Below, one piece after another: positions 6,650-15,539 of a DNA stretch of 39,054 bases (its first letter is position 1; every line of letters starts with the position of its first letter). The notes below the pieces were generated by a model. The model searched no databases and had not been told where the DNA came from. It worked only from the letters and a program-made list of their open reading frames with translations. Source of the stretch: a virus; the IMG/VR virus record IMGVR_UViG_3300032086_004087, positions 1 through 39,054 of that record, one strand, 5' to 3'. A program made the translations under genes and the position numbers.

Positions 6650-7400
6650 TATAAGCGACACTTTTAATTATAAAAATGTTTGTAAGTTAGCTGTAGAAAA
6701 CGATAAAGTATTTTCAGATTTCAAACAACATACAGATTATACTCCAATCTTAGAGCATGTAGATTATAATACTGGTTTGGTGTATTTGAATTATATTAAA
6801 AAATACGATCTTGATGTTTTTAATAAAATAAAAACAGAGTTATGTATTAATGATAAAATAGGTAATCCTGTATTATATGAATATCCTGATATAGGTAATA
6901 TATCTCCAACAACTTTACGTTATATAAAAACTGTAGTCGACCTTAAACGGTTATATGGTAATTTTAACAATAAAAAAATTATCGAAATTGGCTGTGGTTA
7001 CGGTGGTCAATGTTTAATTTTATCAAAACTTTTTGATATTGATGAATATACGGTAATTGATTTAGACGAACCTTTAGCTTTAACAAAAAAATATCTTTCT
7101 GAACACAATTTAAATGTAAATATATTATCAATAAATGATGTTCCGAACTATGTTAATTCTAATGATATTGTAATTAGTACATATGCGTATTCAGAAATTT
7201 CAAAAGAAATACAAACCGATTATTATAATCATATAATTAAAAACTGTAAACATGGTTATTTTATTTTAAACTTTATTAGTGATCAGTTTAAAATAACTTC
7301 TTTAAATAAAGAGGAAATTATATCTTTATTTGAACCTAAAGTTAATTTTCTAAAAGAGTATCCAAATACTCACCCTAACAACGTAGTAATGTACTTTTAG
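6642..7400 (+). CDS. Putative sugar O-methyltransferase
   Basis: The 252-residue protein has a class I SAM-binding motif, KKIIEIGCGYGGQ (residues 111-123), then YTVIDLDEPLAL with the acidic residue after beta-2. The ~110-residue N-terminal helical part before the SAM motif, and the VVDLKRLYG segment just ahead of it, fit the putative sugar O-methyltransferase family found in polysaccharide clusters. It lies between glycosyltransferase genes with an 8-base overlap upstream, so capping or decorating a glycan is the natural role. Family assignment is by pattern only. Confidence 0.7.
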   Translation: MNSISDTFNYKNVCKLAVENDKVFSDFKQHTDYTPILEHVDYNTGLVYLNYIKKYDLDVFNKIKTELCINDKIGNPVLYEYPDIGNISPTTLRYIKTVVDLKRLYGNFNNKKIIEIGCGYGGQCLILSKLFDIDEYTVIDLDEPLALTKKYLSEHNLNVNILSINDVPNYVNSNDIVISTYAYSEISKEIQTDYYNHIIKNCKHGYFILNFISDQFKITSLNKEEIISLFEPKVNFLKEYPNTHPNNVVMYF

Positions 7401-7404
7401 CTAA

Positions 7405-8082
7405 ATGAAATTTACGTTCGGTATAGTAACTGGTAAAAACTCTATCTTTATACAAAAATGTATAGAGAGTATATATTCTTTAAGAATACCTGAATTCGAG
7501 ATTGTCGTTGTTGGTAATAATTTACCGTTTAATGACCCAAAAATAAGATTTATACAGTATAACGATATATCCCCTCAAGGAGATATATCTATTAAAAAAA
7601 ATATTATTACTGATGTAGCTAACTTTAATAATATTGTATACTTACATGACTATATACAGTTCGATTCTAATTGGTATTCTGGTTTTCTCAAATACGAGGA
7701 AGATTTTGACTTATGTATGACAAAGATTCTCAACGTTGACGGTACGCGATACAGAGACTGGTCGTTATGGGCGTATGATGGAGAACCGATACTAAAAAAT
7801 AATCACTATTTAATACCATATGAGATGTCTCATCTAACCAAGCTTATGTATTTTTCAGGGGCCTATTGGGTCGGTAAGAAAGCCTTCATGTTAGAGAATA
7901 GACTAGACAATACTTTACCATGGGGTCATGGAGAAGATGTAGAATGGTCTAAGAGAGTTAGACAAAAAACAACATTTAAAATGAACCAGTATTCTGCTGT
8001 TAAGTTACTCAAGTACAAAGATAGAGCTTTTGAAAAAACAAACAAAGCAGACGAAGAACTACTCAATAATTTAAAATTATGA
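7405..8082 (+). CDS. Family 2-like glycosyltransferase
   Basis: The protein (225 residues) begins MKFTFGIVTGKNSIFIQKCIESIYSL and continues FEIVVVGNN, a GT2-type nucleotide-binding half. YLHDYIQFDSNW takes the place of the DxD region (HDY). WGHGEDVEWSKRV near residue 170 is the ED motif often seen as catalytic base and acceptor site in GT2/GT27-like enzymes. The next gene overlaps its stop as ATGA. Confident as glycosyltransferase, unknown donor. Confidence 0.78.
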   Translation: MKFTFGIVTGKNSIFIQKCIESIYSLRIPEFEIVVVGNNLPFNDPKIRFIQYNDISPQGDISIKKNIITDVANFNNIVYLHDYIQFDSNWYSGFLKYEEDFDLCMTKILNVDGTRYRDWSLWAYDGEPILKNNHYLIPYEMSHLTKLMYFSGAYWVGKKAFMLENRLDNTLPWGHGEDVEWSKRVRQKTTFKMNQYSAVKLLKYKDRAFEKTNKADEELLNNLKL

Positions 8083-9011
8083 TACAATTAAATTTAATTT
8101 TACATAATCTACGTAGATTACCTTTTTATAAAAAAACTCTTGAAGCTTTAAGTAAAATAAAAAAAGACAACAAAAGTAAGATTTTTTTAAATGTCTTGTC
8201 TTCTTTTAAGGAGGAAAAATATCCTGATATTATTAGCAACTCAGGTATAAGAAGTAGAACTGTTTTCTTCGACGAGTCTGCGACAAATTATATGAACAAA
8301 ATTCACTATGCTACAAGTGTATGTGATGATAGTGAGTACATGTGTTCTATTGATGACGATGTATATATTTCTAGTCAGTTATGGGATTATTTTATTGAAA
8401 ATATTAACTTTTTGGATGACAATCCTGATACCCTCTTATTGAGCCCTATTTTATCTAACGGAATACCTTCAACTGAATTTTTCTTAGAAGATTTATTCGA
8501 AGAACATCACAAAAAGTATATTTATAATATATTTTTAAATACCCATATACCTAATATATGGGGTGCTGACTATTCTTCTCTCAATAAAACAAGACACACC
8601 TGGGATGAAACATTTTATAATGACGTCTGTAAGATTGACCATCATTTTAAGGGAATACACCCTGTAAGAGTGTCTAAATTAGCTCAATCTGAAATATGTA
8701 ACATTTTTTGTGAACATTACATTGATAAATTTTTAAAAACTAATAACTTTAGAATAGAAAAACACAATAGACCGTATTTTTGTAACAATTTATTTTTCAC
8801 TAAAACCGAGCACTGGAAAAACGTCGTTAATGATATATCATTATTTGTAGATTTCTATGATGAAGTACCGTACAATAAGTACAAAGATAGACATAATTTA
8901 AATTTTGGCTTTGTACGAAATGGTCTCGGTATACACCCGGCTTATAATAACATAGATGGTTCAGCGGATATCGATAAAGAATATATCAATAAATTTTTAA
9001 ACATAATATAA
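8079..9011 (+). CDS. Probable glycosyltransferase with DDD motif
   Basis: The 310-residue product opens MIQLNLILHNLRRLPFYKKTLEALSK, a divergent GT-A-like opening, and has SEYMCSIDDDVYIS near residue 90, where DDD would be the metal/UDP-binding motif. No membrane segment is seen. It starts within the stop codon of the previous glycosyltransferase gene and the ddhC-like gene starts one base after it ends. I cannot place it in a numbered GT family. Context and the DDD motif are the evidence. Confidence 0.6.
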   Translation: MIQLNLILHNLRRLPFYKKTLEALSKIKKDNKSKIFLNVLSSFKEEKYPDIISNSGIRSRTVFFDESATNYMNKIHYATSVCDDSEYMCSIDDDVYISSQLWDYFIENINFLDDNPDTLLLSPILSNGIPSTEFFLEDLFEEHHKKYIYNIFLNTHIPNIWGADYSSLNKTRHTWDETFYNDVCKIDHHFKGIHPVRVSKLAQSEICNIFCEHYIDKFLKTNNFRIEKHNRPYFCNNLFFTKTEHWKNVVNDISLFVDFYDEVPYNKYKDRHNLNFGFVRNGLGIHPAYNNIDGSADIDKEYINKFLNII

Positions 9012-10319
9012 ATGACAAACCTAACAATAGATAAAATCATTAATGAAACTCAGTCTTATTTGAGTAATAGATTACCACCGTATTTATACAATACATCATT
9101 TGTCCCTGGAGAGAGTACTGTTTTATATTCCGGTCCATTTTGGGACGATAAAGAAATTGTCGCCGGTTTGAACGCATTTTTAACTGGTAAATGGATTGTC
9201 GCAGGAGAGAATGTACATCGTTTTGAAAAGTCATTTGCTAATTATTTTAATGTAGGTCATGCTCATATGGTTAATTCTGGCAGTTCAGCAAATTTAGTAT
9301 TAATTTCCGCTTTGAAGAAATATTACAAATGGAAAGATCAAGATGAAATCATTGTCTCCCCAGTAGGTTTTCCTACATCTATATCAGTTTTAGTACAAAA
9401 TAACTTAAAACCTGTTTTTGTTGACATAGAATATAATACATTAAACTTTGATGTAGGTAAAATAGAAGAAAAAATTACTTCTAAAACAAAAGCTATATTT
9501 GTATCCCCGGTTCTCGCGAATCCTCCGGATATGGATTATCTTACTGATTTATGTAAAAAATACGATTTATTATTGATAGGGGATAGTTGTGATAGTATAG
9601 GAACAAAGTGGGACAATAAACATCTGTCAGATTATTATACTGCATGGACATCATCTTTTTACCCTGCTCATCATATTTCTACAGGAGAAGGCGGTATGGT
9701 ATGTACAAATAACCCTGAATTGAAAAAATTATTTGTTAGTTTTTCATGGTGGGGACGAGATTGTTATTGTGTAGGTCCTGCAAATCTTTTATCTTGCGGT
9801 AGCTGTGGTAATAGGTTTGATAGATGGTTAGAAAGCTATGATGGTATTATTGATCATAAGTATGTTTTCAATAATATAGGTTATAATTTAAAACCTTTAG
9901 ATATGCAAGGAGCTATCGGAGTAGAACAGCTCAAAAAATTTGATGAAATATGTGTTAAAAGAAAAAATAGTAAGCAAAATATAGAAAATATACTTCTTAA
10001 ATATGTTAATGGTATCAAAGGAGTCACTACTTTAGATAAAGCTAGCCCATCCTGGTTTGGTACTCCTTTTATATGCGAAAATAAAGATTTGAAGTTTAAG
10101 CTTGTAAGCTTTTTAGAGGAAAATAAAATTCAAACAAGAAATTACTTCGCTGGTAATATACTATTACATCCAGGTTTTTCATATCTAGGAAATGTAAAAG
10201 AATACCCACAAGCCAATAAGGTTTTAGATAAAGTTTTCTTTATTGGAGCCGCTCCGCACTATAATCAAGATGTTTTTGATTATATAGATAATGTTTTTGC
10301 TAAAAAATGGACACAATAG
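9012..10319 (+). CDS. DdhC/RfbH-type 4-keto-6-deoxyhexose 3-dehydratase
   Basis: This 435-residue protein matches the DegT/DnrJ aminotransferase fold but carries the marks of the dehydratase E1 (DdhC/RfbH). The PLP-binding lysine is replaced by histidine in SFYPAHHISTGEGG, with His220 and His221 at the E1 position. Four cysteines, C193, C251, C253 and C262, closely follow the C-x57-C-x1-C-xn-C spacing reported for the [2Fe-2S] cluster of Yersinia E1. E1 removes the 3-hydroxyl of CDP-4-keto-6-deoxyglucose on the way to 3,6-dideoxyhexoses. DdhA, DdhB and the reductase DdhD are not in the window. It overlaps a downstream SDR gene that could complete the sugar. Confidence 0.88.
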   Translation: MTNLTIDKIINETQSYLSNRLPPYLYNTSFVPGESTVLYSGPFWDDKEIVAGLNAFLTGKWIVAGENVHRFEKSFANYFNVGHAHMVNSGSSANLVLISALKKYYKWKDQDEIIVSPVGFPTSISVLVQNNLKPVFVDIEYNTLNFDVGKIEEKITSKTKAIFVSPVLANPPDMDYLTDLCKKYDLLLIGDSCDSIGTKWDNKHLSDYYTAWTSSFYPAHHISTGEGGMVCTNNPELKKLFVSFSWWGRDCYCVGPANLLSCGSCGNRFDRWLESYDGIIDHKYVFNNIGYNLKPLDMQGAIGVEQLKKFDEICVKRKNSKQNIENILLKYVNGIKGVTTLDKASPSWFGTPFICENKDLKFKLVSFLEENKIQTRNYFAGNILLHPGFSYLGNVKEYPQANKVLDKVFFIGAAPHYNQDVFDYIDNVFAKKWTQ

Positions 10320-11128
10320 ATGTTTTCGGTTCAACTGGGTTTATTGGGAAGGCCTTTTCTAACATGTATCCTGATGAGATACATGAACACTCTAGAGACG
10401 ATGATAATCCTTTATATAAAAATATTTTATATTTTATAAGTACTACTGATAACTATAATGTCCATAATTATCCTACAAAAGATATTGAGACTAATTTAAT
10501 TAAATTAATTAGAGTTTTAGAAAATTGTAAAAATACAAATACTGTTTTTAATTTTATTAGCTCTTGGTTCGTATATGGGAACGTAGTCTTACCCGCTAAA
10601 GAAAATAGTAATTGTCAGCCAACAGGTTTTTATAGTATAACAAAAAAGTGCGCGGAAGATTTGCTTATAAGTTATTGTAAGACTTTTGATATTAAGTATC
10701 GTATTTTACGATTAGGTAATGTTTATGGTAAAAATGATAAAGGCGTTTCAAAGAAAAAAAATGCTTTACAGTACTTAATTAATGAAATAAAAAATAATAA
10801 AGATATTAATCTTTATCATGGTGGTGATTTTATAAGAGATTACATTCACGTTGATGACGTATGTAGAGCTATATATACAGTGTTATCAAATAATATGATT
10901 TATAATGATATAATAAACATAGGGTCCGGTATACCATATAAATTTATAAATCTTATGAACTTTGTCAAAAAACAAACTAATTCTACAAGTAAGTTTATTA
11001 CTATAGAACCTACAAATTTTCATAAACTAGTACAAGTTAAAGATATGTACTTAAACATTGATAAATTAAACAGTTTAGGGTATAGTCCTAAGGTTGATAT
11101 ATATACCGGTCTAAAACAATTATTATGA
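10307..11128 (+). CDS. Extended SDR sugar-nucleotide reductase/epimerase
   Basis: This 273-residue protein has the NAD(P)-binding GSTGFIG at residues 8-14, a SSWFVYG segment, and the catalytic Y109-x3-K113 (YSITK). RDYIHVDDVCRAI is the usual extended-SDR C-terminal motif. It overlaps the DdhC-like gene by 13 bases. In dideoxyhexose pathways DdhC is followed by an SDR such as CDP-abequose or CDP-paratose synthase that reduces the 4-keto group. That role is inferred here from position only; an epimerase is equally possible by sequence. Confidence 0.7.
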   Translation: MDTIDVFGSTGFIGKAFSNMYPDEIHEHSRDDDNPLYKNILYFISTTDNYNVHNYPTKDIETNLIKLIRVLENCKNTNTVFNFISSWFVYGNVVLPAKENSNCQPTGFYSITKKCAEDLLISYCKTFDIKYRILRLGNVYGKNDKGVSKKKNALQYLINEIKNNKDINLYHGGDFIRDYIHVDDVCRAIYTVLSNNMIYNDIINIGSGIPYKFINLMNFVKKQTNSTSKFITIEPTNFHKLVQVKDMYLNIDKLNSLGYSPKVDIYTGLKQLL

Positions 11129-11943
11129 AACAATCTGGTACAATAATCGTAAAATTACAAGGTGGTATAGGTAATCAATTATTCCAATGGGCTTATTACA
11201 AAGCTGCTAAAGAGTATTATAATATAGAGTCCTATATAGATATAAGTTTTTATAATAATCAAATAGGAGTTACTCCGAGAGAATTCCAATTAAACCAATT
11301 TCCTCACATACAATATGATATTTTTGATATTACTAAGATTGCTGAATTAAAAACAAATGTTAGAAGGATTGCTGACGACTTTGTTAATAGAGACATATTG
11401 CATCCTTGGAGATATTCTCAACATGATATTAATTATCTTGATGGTTATTGGCAAAGCGCCAAATACTTTTCGTGTATTAATAATACTATAAAAGAAAATC
11501 TCGCCCCGGCAAATACTTTTAATAAAGATATAATTTTACCAGGATCAACCTCTTTACATGTTCGTCGTGGAGATTACGTTAAAGTACCACAATTCCACCC
11601 AACTCAGTCTATTAATTATTATAATAAAGCAGTTGAGAGTATAGGTACGTATAATAAACTTTATGTTTTTTCTGATGATATATCTTGGTGTAAGGATAAT
11701 TTACATTATAAAGATATAGTTTTTATACAAGACAAAAAAGAGTCAGAATGTTTATGGCTTATGTCACAGTGTGAAAATAATATACTCGCAAATTCTAGTT
11801 TTAGCTGGTGGGGATCGTGGTTGAATTCTAATTCAAATAAAAGAGTCATAGCCCCTAAAAAATGGTTTGGTACAGGGTATGATAATAAAATTAATTGTGA
11901 AGATATTATTTTAAGTGATTGGGAGATAATTGATGGAGATTAA
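11125..11943 (+). CDS. GT11 alpha-1,2-fucosyltransferase-like
   Basis: VKLQGGIGNQLFQWAYYKAA (residues 9-28) is the GT11 N-terminal motif. HVRRGDY (145-151) is the HxRRxD donor-binding motif of alpha-1,2-fucosyltransferases, and NSSFSWWGSWLN is the conserved third block. At 272 residues it is typical of bacterial GT11. GT11 enzymes transfer L-fucose from GDP-fucose, which Gmd and Fcl in the same operon can provide. Translation is coupled: its start overlaps the stop of the preceding gene. One of two GT11 genes in this window. Confidence 0.9.
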   Translation: MKQSGTIIVKLQGGIGNQLFQWAYYKAAKEYYNIESYIDISFYNNQIGVTPREFQLNQFPHIQYDIFDITKIAELKTNVRRIADDFVNRDILHPWRYSQHDINYLDGYWQSAKYFSCINNTIKENLAPANTFNKDIILPGSTSLHVRRGDYVKVPQFHPTQSINYYNKAVESIGTYNKLYVFSDDISWCKDNLHYKDIVFIQDKKESECLWLMSQCENNILANSSFSWWGSWLNSNSNKRVIAPKKWFGTGYDNKINCEDIILSDWEIIDGD

Positions 11944-12751
11944 TTTATTTGATAATAATTTTAGTCATACTACGTATGCAAACCCTCATCGCCCTGTAGA
12001 TAATTTATCTTATAAGAAACCCCCTGTTATTGAATGGGATGGCGTTACAGTTTTTACAGATGAGTTTTGTTTAACTGACATACCACATAAAGTAAACAGT
12101 AGATATAAAATAGCATGGGCTTTAGAAAGTCCCGCTATCAAGCCAGCCGTTTATAATCACTGGGAAGACTTGGTTAACGTTTTTGATAAAATATATTTAT
12201 GTAATCCAAATATTAATCACCCAAAAGTAGGAATAATTGAATACGGTACATGCTGGATACCATTAAAAGAATGTAAAGTTTATAACAAAACTAATTTACT
12301 TTCCATAATTGCCTCGGAAAAAAGACATACTATTGGTCAAAAACTTCGGCACGAAGTAATACAAAGTATACAAAGAGATATTGATGTTTGGGGTCGTGGA
12401 TATAATAATTTTGAAAACCGACTAACACCATTTAAACAATATATGTATTCTATTGTAATAGAAAATTGTGTTTACCCAGGGTATTATACAGAGAAGTTAT
12501 TAGATTGTTTTGCGACTGGATGTATACCTATATATTATGGTTGTCCCAACACAAAGAGTAGGTTTGATGAGAGAGGTTTCTATACATTTAGTAATATCAG
12601 CGAGCTTCATGACATACTTAACTCTATTTCTATAGAAGATTATAATTCTAAATTAGAATATGTAAATTATAATTTTAATCAAGTAGAAAAATACTCTTCA
12701 CCTGATAAAAATTTATTAAACAATTTAATAGAAGACGGGTTTATTCATTAA
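11933..12751 (+). CDS. GT10 fucosyltransferase-like
   Basis: SIVIENCVYPGYYTEKLLDC (173-192) followed by GCIPIYYG is the GT10 signature region (FENS...YxTEK...GxxPIxxG) for GDP-fucose binding. GT10 enzymes make alpha-1,3/1,4-fucose linkages, though some members of the superfamily transfer other sugars. I chose ATG 11933 over the TTG at 11930; GGGAGA lies just upstream. With 272 residues it is shorter than most GT10 enzymes, and the N-terminal half is divergent. It overlaps the GT11 gene and precedes an epimerase gene by two bases. Confidence 0.82.
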   Translation: MEINLFDNNFSHTTYANPHRPVDNLSYKKPPVIEWDGVTVFTDEFCLTDIPHKVNSRYKIAWALESPAIKPAVYNHWEDLVNVFDKIYLCNPNINHPKVGIIEYGTCWIPLKECKVYNKTNLLSIIASEKRHTIGQKLRHEVIQSIQRDIDVWGRGYNNFENRLTPFKQYMYSIVIENCVYPGYYTEKLLDCFATGCIPIYYGCPNTKSRFDERGFYTFSNISELHDILNSISIEDYNSKLEYVNYNFNQVEKYSSPDKNLLNNLIEDGFIH

Positions 12752-12753
12752 CA

Positions 12754-13635
12754 ATGAAATATGTAGTTATTGGTGGTAGTGGTTTTATTGGTCAACATAT
12801 TATAAATGAAATCGCTTCTCACGACTCTAATTATTCTATTATTAATATAGATATAAACAATCCACCGCGTGGTAACAATAATATTGTATCTAAATTTTAT
12901 CGATCAAATATATGTCAAGATAATATATCTCGGTTTATTAGAGATGTAGATGTTGTTTTTTTGCTTGCGGGAGAAATAAACGTACAAGAATCTATTTCTG
13001 ACCCTGTATTATATAATAATACTAATGTTAATGGTGTATTAAAGGTGTTAGAACAGTGCAGACTTAACGGGGTTCGTCGACTTATTTTTAGTTCTTCTGC
13101 GAGTGTTTATGGTAATACATTAAAAACACCGATAACTGAAGATGTACCTGTTGCCCCACTAAGCCCATATGCTCTACAAAAACATATTGGTGAGCAGTAT
13201 TGTCAATTATATTCTAATATCTATAATTTAGATACTATATGTTTGCGATATTTTAATGTTTATGGAGAAAACAACCGTAAAAACAACACATATTCTTCTG
13301 TAATTAATATTTTTACTAAACTCAAAGAACAAAATCTACCTTTAACAATATATGGTACCGGGCAACAACAAAGAGATTTTGTTTGGGTACAGGATGTTGC
13401 AAGAGCAAATTTTTATGCTGGTCAATGTAATACCTTTAAAGGTGGAGATATTATTAATATTGGTACTCAGCGTGGTACATCAATTATTGAGCTTGCTAAA
13501 TTATACAACCACCCTATTAATTTTTTACCACAACGAATAGAACCAAAGAATTCTATTGCTGATATAACAAAGGCCAAAAAAATATTAAATTGGTCACCGA
13601 CTTGCAATATTAAAGAGTGGTTAATAAGTCTTTAA
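12754..13635 (+). CDS. NAD-dependent sugar-nucleotide epimerase, GalE-like SDR
   Basis: The 293-residue protein begins MKYVVIGGSGFIGQHI with the GxxGxxG fold motif, then FSSSASVYG and Y139-x3-K143 (YALQK). LRYFNVYGENN and RDFVWVQDVARA complete the extended-SDR pattern. SSSASVYG is the epimerase form of the active-site loop rather than the TDE/SSE form of 4,6-dehydratases, so a GalE- or WbpP-like C4 epimerase is the best reading. The substrate cannot be told. Confidence 0.82.
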   Translation: MKYVVIGGSGFIGQHIINEIASHDSNYSIINIDINNPPRGNNNIVSKFYRSNICQDNISRFIRDVDVVFLLAGEINVQESISDPVLYNNTNVNGVLKVLEQCRLNGVRRLIFSSSASVYGNTLKTPITEDVPVAPLSPYALQKHIGEQYCQLYSNIYNLDTICLRYFNVYGENNRKNNTYSSVINIFTKLKEQNLPLTIYGTGQQQRDFVWVQDVARANFYAGQCNTFKGGDIINIGTQRGTSIIELAKLYNHPINFLPQRIEPKNSIADITKAKKILNWSPTCNIKEWLISL

Positions 13636-13641
13636 AATCAT

Positions 13642-14565
13642 ATGTTTAAATTGTTAGTTACTGGAGGTACAGGATTAGTTGGTTCTTCCATACCCACAGT
13701 TCACGACCATCACTCGAATATTAAATTAAGCTCAAAAGATGGTAATTTAGTAGATAAAGAAGAGACAAATAAATTATTCTCATTACATAAACCAACTCAT
13801 GTCGTACATACTGCAGCTCGTGTAGGAGGTGTTGGTGGAAATATGAGCGCAAAGGGTGCTTATTATTATGATAATATAATGATAAACACTAATGTTTTAG
13901 AAGCATGTAGAATTTATGAAGTTACCAAGCTCGTCTCATTACTTTCAACATGTGTTTTTCCAAACGATATAGAATATCCACTTACAGAAGACAAATTTCA
14001 TTTAGGCGAACCTCATGAGTCTAATTACGGTTATTCGTATGCGAAGCGAATGATTGATGTACAGTCTAAAGTATATAGGGAACAATACGGAGTAAACTTT
14101 GTTAATGTAATTCCAACTAACATTTACGGGCCTCATGATAATTTTGATACAAAAAACGGTCACGTTTTACCATCTTTAATACATAAATGTTATTTAGCTA
14201 AAAAGAATAATACAGATTTAGTTATATGGGGTTCAGGTAACCCGTTAAGAGAGTTTATATATAGTAAAGATATTGGTAAATTAATTATTTGGGCTTTAGA
14301 GCACTATAATGAACCAGAACCTATTATATTTTCACCGTCAGAAGAAATATCTATTAAAGATTTAGTCGATCTCATCGTTAAAGCAGTCGGGTTTACAGGA
14401 AAGGTTATATTTGACACTACAAAACCAGAGGGACAATTCCGCAAACCTTCCGATAATTCTAAGCTTCGATCTTATTTACCAGATTTTGAGTTTACCCCGA
14501 TTGAAACTGGTATAAAAGAAACAGTTGAATGGTTTGAAACCAATTTTGAACATGCAAGAAAATAA
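13642..14565 (+). CDS. fcl: GDP-L-fucose synthase (Fcl/WcaG)
   Basis: Fcl converts GDP-4-keto-6-deoxymannose to GDP-L-fucose by epimerisation at C3 and C5 and reduction at C4. The 307-residue product has VTGGTGLVGS (6-15), HTAARVGGVGGN, typical of this enzyme, LLSTCVFP for the catalytic serine block, and YGYSYAKRM with Tyr and Lys of YxxxK. LREFIYSKDIG and the EGQFRKPSDNSKL tail are also diagnostic. It overlaps gmd, its pathway partner. Identification is secure. Confidence 0.93.
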   Translation: MFKLLVTGGTGLVGSSIPTVHDHHSNIKLSSKDGNLVDKEETNKLFSLHKPTHVVHTAARVGGVGGNMSAKGAYYYDNIMINTNVLEACRIYEVTKLVSLLSTCVFPNDIEYPLTEDKFHLGEPHESNYGYSYAKRMIDVQSKVYREQYGVNFVNVIPTNIYGPHDNFDTKNGHVLPSLIHKCYLAKKNNTDLVIWGSGNPLREFIYSKDIGKLIIWALEHYNEPEPIIFSPSEEISIKDLVDLIVKAVGFTGKVIFDTTKPEGQFRKPSDNSKLRSYLPDFEFTPIETGIKETVEWFETNFEHARK

Positions 14566-15535
14566 AAAAACAGCTATCATTACCGGTATAAACGGTCAAG
14601 ACGGTTCATATTTAGCAGAGCTATTAATTTCAAAAAATTACAATGTAATAGGTACACTAAAACGTAATTCTGTATCAGAAAACCAAACATCACGTATTTC
14701 TGAATTAAGAGATCTTAATAAGGTTACATTAGTTTATGCCGACATGACTGATTTTTCTTCTTTAGTGAGAGTAATTCAGAAATATAAGCCCGATGAAGTA
14801 TATAATTTAGCAGCTCAATCTCATGTACGTATATCTTTCGATCAACCAGTATATACAGCGAATACGGTTGCAATAGGAACTCTTAACTTGCTTGAAGCAA
14901 TTAAGCTAATTAAACCTAGCGCAAAAATATATCAAGCTTCTTCTAGCGAAATGTTTGGTAATAATATTGACTCTGATGGTTTTCAAAGAGAGACTACCCC
15001 TATGACACCTGTGTCTCCGTATGGTTGTTCAAAGGTCTTTGCTTATAATATTTGTAACAATTATAAAAATAGTTATGATATGTTTATTAGTAATGGTATT
15101 TTGTTTAATCACGAATCTCCCAGAAGAGGTACAAATTTTGTAACTAATAAAGTTGTAAAAGCAGCAGTAGAAATAAAGAAAGGCTTACTAGATGCATTAC
15201 CTATGGGTAATCTTCAAGCAACAAGAGATTGGGGACATGCGAAAGATTACGTTGAAGCTATGTGGCGTATACTTCAGCATGATAAGCCAGATAATTTTGT
15301 ATGTGCTACAGGAATATCTCACTCCGTACAAAATTTAATAGAATATGTCTTTGGAAAATTAGGTCTAGATTGGTCAGAATATATAACTGAAGATGAGCGC
15401 TTTTTGCGACCAGAAGAGTTAAGAGATTTAAAAGGAGATTCTAGCAAATTGAGAAATCAACTCAATTGGGCTCCCACATATACATTTGAAACAATGCTAG
15501 ACGAGATGATTGATTACTGGGTCGACTTAAAATAG
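14552..15535 (+). CDS. gmd: GDP-mannose 4,6-dehydratase (Gmd)
   Basis: Gmd makes GDP-4-keto-6-deoxy-D-mannose from GDP-mannose. TGINGQDGSYLAELL (11-25) is the Gmd signature, QASSSEMFG the dehydratase active-site loop, and SPYGCSKVFAY supplies YxxxK. NHESPRRGTNFVT and the RPEELRDLKGDSSKL tail are typical. I prefer ATG 14552, inside the end of fcl, because it puts the GxxGxxG motif at residues 12-18; a start at 14525 would only add residues encoded within fcl. Length 327 residues. With fcl it gives a complete GDP-mannose to GDP-fucose route. Confidence 0.94.
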   Translation: MQENKKTAIITGINGQDGSYLAELLISKNYNVIGTLKRNSVSENQTSRISELRDLNKVTLVYADMTDFSSLVRVIQKYKPDEVYNLAAQSHVRISFDQPVYTANTVAIGTLNLLEAIKLIKPSAKIYQASSSEMFGNNIDSDGFQRETTPMTPVSPYGCSKVFAYNICNNYKNSYDMFISNGILFNHESPRRGTNFVTNKVVKAAVEIKKGLLDALPMGNLQATRDWGHAKDYVEAMWRILQHDKPDNFVCATGISHSVQNLIEYVFGKLGLDWSEYITEDERFLRPEELRDLKGDSSKLRNQLNWAPTYTFETMLDEMIDYWVDLK

Positions 15536-15539
15536 TATC

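Noticed and set aside
12754-13635. CDP-glucose 4,6-dehydratase for the DdhC pathway
   Set aside because: The active-site loop is SSSASVYG, the epimerase form, not the TDE/SDK type of 4,6-dehydratases.
14525-14551. Upstream ATG for gmd
   Set aside because: The extra nine residues lie within fcl and precede the normal Gmd start; ATG 14552 places the nucleotide-binding motif at the usual position.
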